A stretch of 64,000 bases of DNA from Petrolisthes cinctipes. Its lineage: Eukaryota > Arthropoda > Malacostraca > Decapoda > Porcellanidae. The first letter of the stretch is position 1. The number at the start of each line of letters is the position of its first letter. Shown piece by piece: positions 62,916 to 64,000 of this stretch. The stretch spans positions 863,501-927,500 of the forward strand of contig JAWQEG010000508.1 in assembly GCA_033782935.1 (NCBI GenBank), written 5' to 3'. Under the pieces are notes generated by a model that made no database searches, had not been told where the DNA came from, and saw only the letters and a program-made list of their open reading frames with translations. The translations under genes were made by a program, and so were the position numbers.

Positions 62916-64000
62916 TTAGCATGTTTTTAGCCTATATTTTGAAAATATTCTAGCACTGTACAGATTGCTTCTGGGACCCCAAAATATTGAATTTTCGGGT
63001 GTTTTGAGCCTGAATTTGAGATATAAACGGGTACAGAAGATTCATGCACATATTGACTTTGGGCACCAAAAATATCGATTTTCAGCATGTTTTGGGCCTG
63101 AATTTTGAAAATACTCTAACACGGAGTAGGCATGTACAGATCGCTTCTGGGACCCCAAAATATCGAATTTTCGGGTGTTTAGGGCCAGAATTTGAGATAT
63201 AAACGGGTACAGAACATCCATGCACATATCGACTTTTGGGCACCTAAATGATCGATTTTCAGTATGTTTTTGGCCTGTATTTTGAAAATACTCTAACACT
63301 GAGTAGGCATGTACAGATACCTTCTGGGACCTCTAAATATCGAATTTTCGGGTGTTTTGGGACTGAATTTGAGATATCGATTTTTTGGCACCTAAAATGT
63401 CGATTTTCAGCATGTTTTTAGCCTATATTTTGAAAATATTCTAGCACTGTTTAGGCATATACAGATTGCTTCTGGGACCCCAAAATATTGAATTTTCGGG
63501 TGTTTTGAGCCTGAATTTGAGATATAAACGGGTACTGAAGATGCATGCACATATCGACTTTTGTGCACCTAAAAGATCGATTTTCAGTATGTTTTGAGCA
63601 TGTATTTTGAAAATACTCTAACACGGAGTAGGCATGTACAGATCGCTTCTGGGACCCCTATATATCGAATTTTCGGGTGTTTTGGGACTGAATTTGAGAT
63701 ATCGACTTTTTGGCACCTAAAAGATCGATTTTTAGCATGTTTTTAGCCTATATTTTGAAAATATTCTAGCACTGTACAGATTGCTTCTGGGACCCCAAAA
63801 TATTGAATTTTCGGGTGTTTTGAGCCTGAATTTGAGATATAAACGGGTACAGAAGATACATGCACATATTGACTTTGGGCACCATAAATATCGATTTTCA
63901 GCATGTTTTGGGCCTGAATTTTGAAAATACTCTAACACGGAGTAGGCATGTACAGATCGCTTCTGGGACCCCAAAATATTGAATTTTCGGGTGTTTTGAG

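Larger units (their letters stand above)
1..64000. repeat. Satellite DNA array with higher-order repeats, no unique sequence
   Basis: Every line of the window is made of the same family of 148-177 bp monomers in one orientation. Phrases such as 'gcttctggga', 'ttttcgggtg' and 'ttttgaaaat' recur about every 150-177 bp from the first base to the last. About 132 short (S) monomers can be placed, spaced at 314-325, 490-503 or 667-678 bp, which is two, three or four monomers. No array edge, inversion or inserted element is seen. Reading frames of 60-227 codons occur, mainly on the minus strand, but they are repeat shadows: 177 is divisible by three, so a frame stays open across long monomers and stops in S. 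A (peri)centromeric role is inferred from monomer size, HOR structure and homogeneity. The family and organism are not recognised. Confidence 0.97.
52365..64000. repeat. Right domain: mixed dimers, trimers and tetramers
   Basis: S anchors lie at 52865, 53366, 53690, 54181, 54506, 55007, 55498, 55823, 56491, 56639, 57129, 57621, 58122, 58623, 59291, 59782, 60450, 60941, 61432, 61757, 62425, 62916, 63407 and 63732. Spacings include 501, 491, 324-325, 668 and one 148. The last monomers continue unbroken to base 64000, so the array extends beyond the window. Confidence 0.86.

Noticed and set aside
1..64000. CRISPR-like array (regular repeats)
   Set aside because: There are no short identical repeats separated by unique spacers and no cas genes. 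The whole 148-177 bp unit repeats.
1..64000. Known alpha satellite, because of the ~171-177 bp size and HOR structure
   Set aside because: Only size and organisation resemble it. The sequence does not match the alpha-satellite monomer as I know it, and the CENP-B box is imperfect.

Overview
The whole 64 kb window is one uninterrupted head-to-tail satellite DNA array. I see no credible protein-coding gene, RNA gene, transposon, CRISPR array or unique sequence, and the array runs off both ends. Composition is about 41% G+C (hand count of one 177-bp monomer: 72/177). A homogenised array of nucleosome-sized monomers arranged in higher-order repeats (HORs) is typical of centromeric or pericentromeric heterochromatin in a multicellular eukaryote. 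I do not recognise the monomer family and cannot name the organism, or even say plant versus animal, from sequence alone.

Building blocks. Three related monomers, all in the same orientation, alternate in fixed order: a short monomer S (148 bp), a long monomer L1 (176 bp) and a long monomer L2 (177 bp). S differs from the long monomers mainly by loss of a 29-bp block bounded by ATAT direct repeats. Each long monomer is itself an old, diverged duplication of an 88/89-bp unit. S-L1-L2 makes a 501-bp trimer. A second trimer flavour has a 10-bp deletion across the S/L1 border and is 491 bp. Where 491 and 501 alternate, the repeat is a ~992-bp hexamer.

Layout. Using the 'ttagcatg' motif of S as an anchor, I located about 132 S monomers (one of them only a partial S). 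The 131 spacings are about 84 trimers (490-503 bp), 25 dimers (314-325 bp), 19 tetramers (667-678 bp) and three oddities (148, 348, 387 bp). These units are not randomly mixed. From the left edge to ~10.65 kb there are only trimers and tetramers. From ~10.65 to 37.5 kb, 18 of the 25 dimers occur, with an ~1808-bp trimer-dimer-trimer-trimer (11-monomer) super-repeat. From ~37.5 to 51.5 kb tetramers dominate, with long-range copied blocks. A divergent patch lies at 51.94-52.26 kb. From 52.3 kb to the right edge dimers, trimers and tetramers mix, with a 1159-bp tetramer+trimer super-repeat present three times.

How it works together. There is no pathway here. The structure records repeated unequal exchange or gene conversion: whole-monomer loss and gain, nested super-repeats tracked by private substitutions, and hybrid monomers marking exchange points. 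The most interesting features are the 88/89-bp ancestry, the 29-bp excision that created S, a dyad whose flanking pair is changed in a compensating way between monomer types, CpG-to-TpG differences that define L1, and a few unhomogenised outliers.
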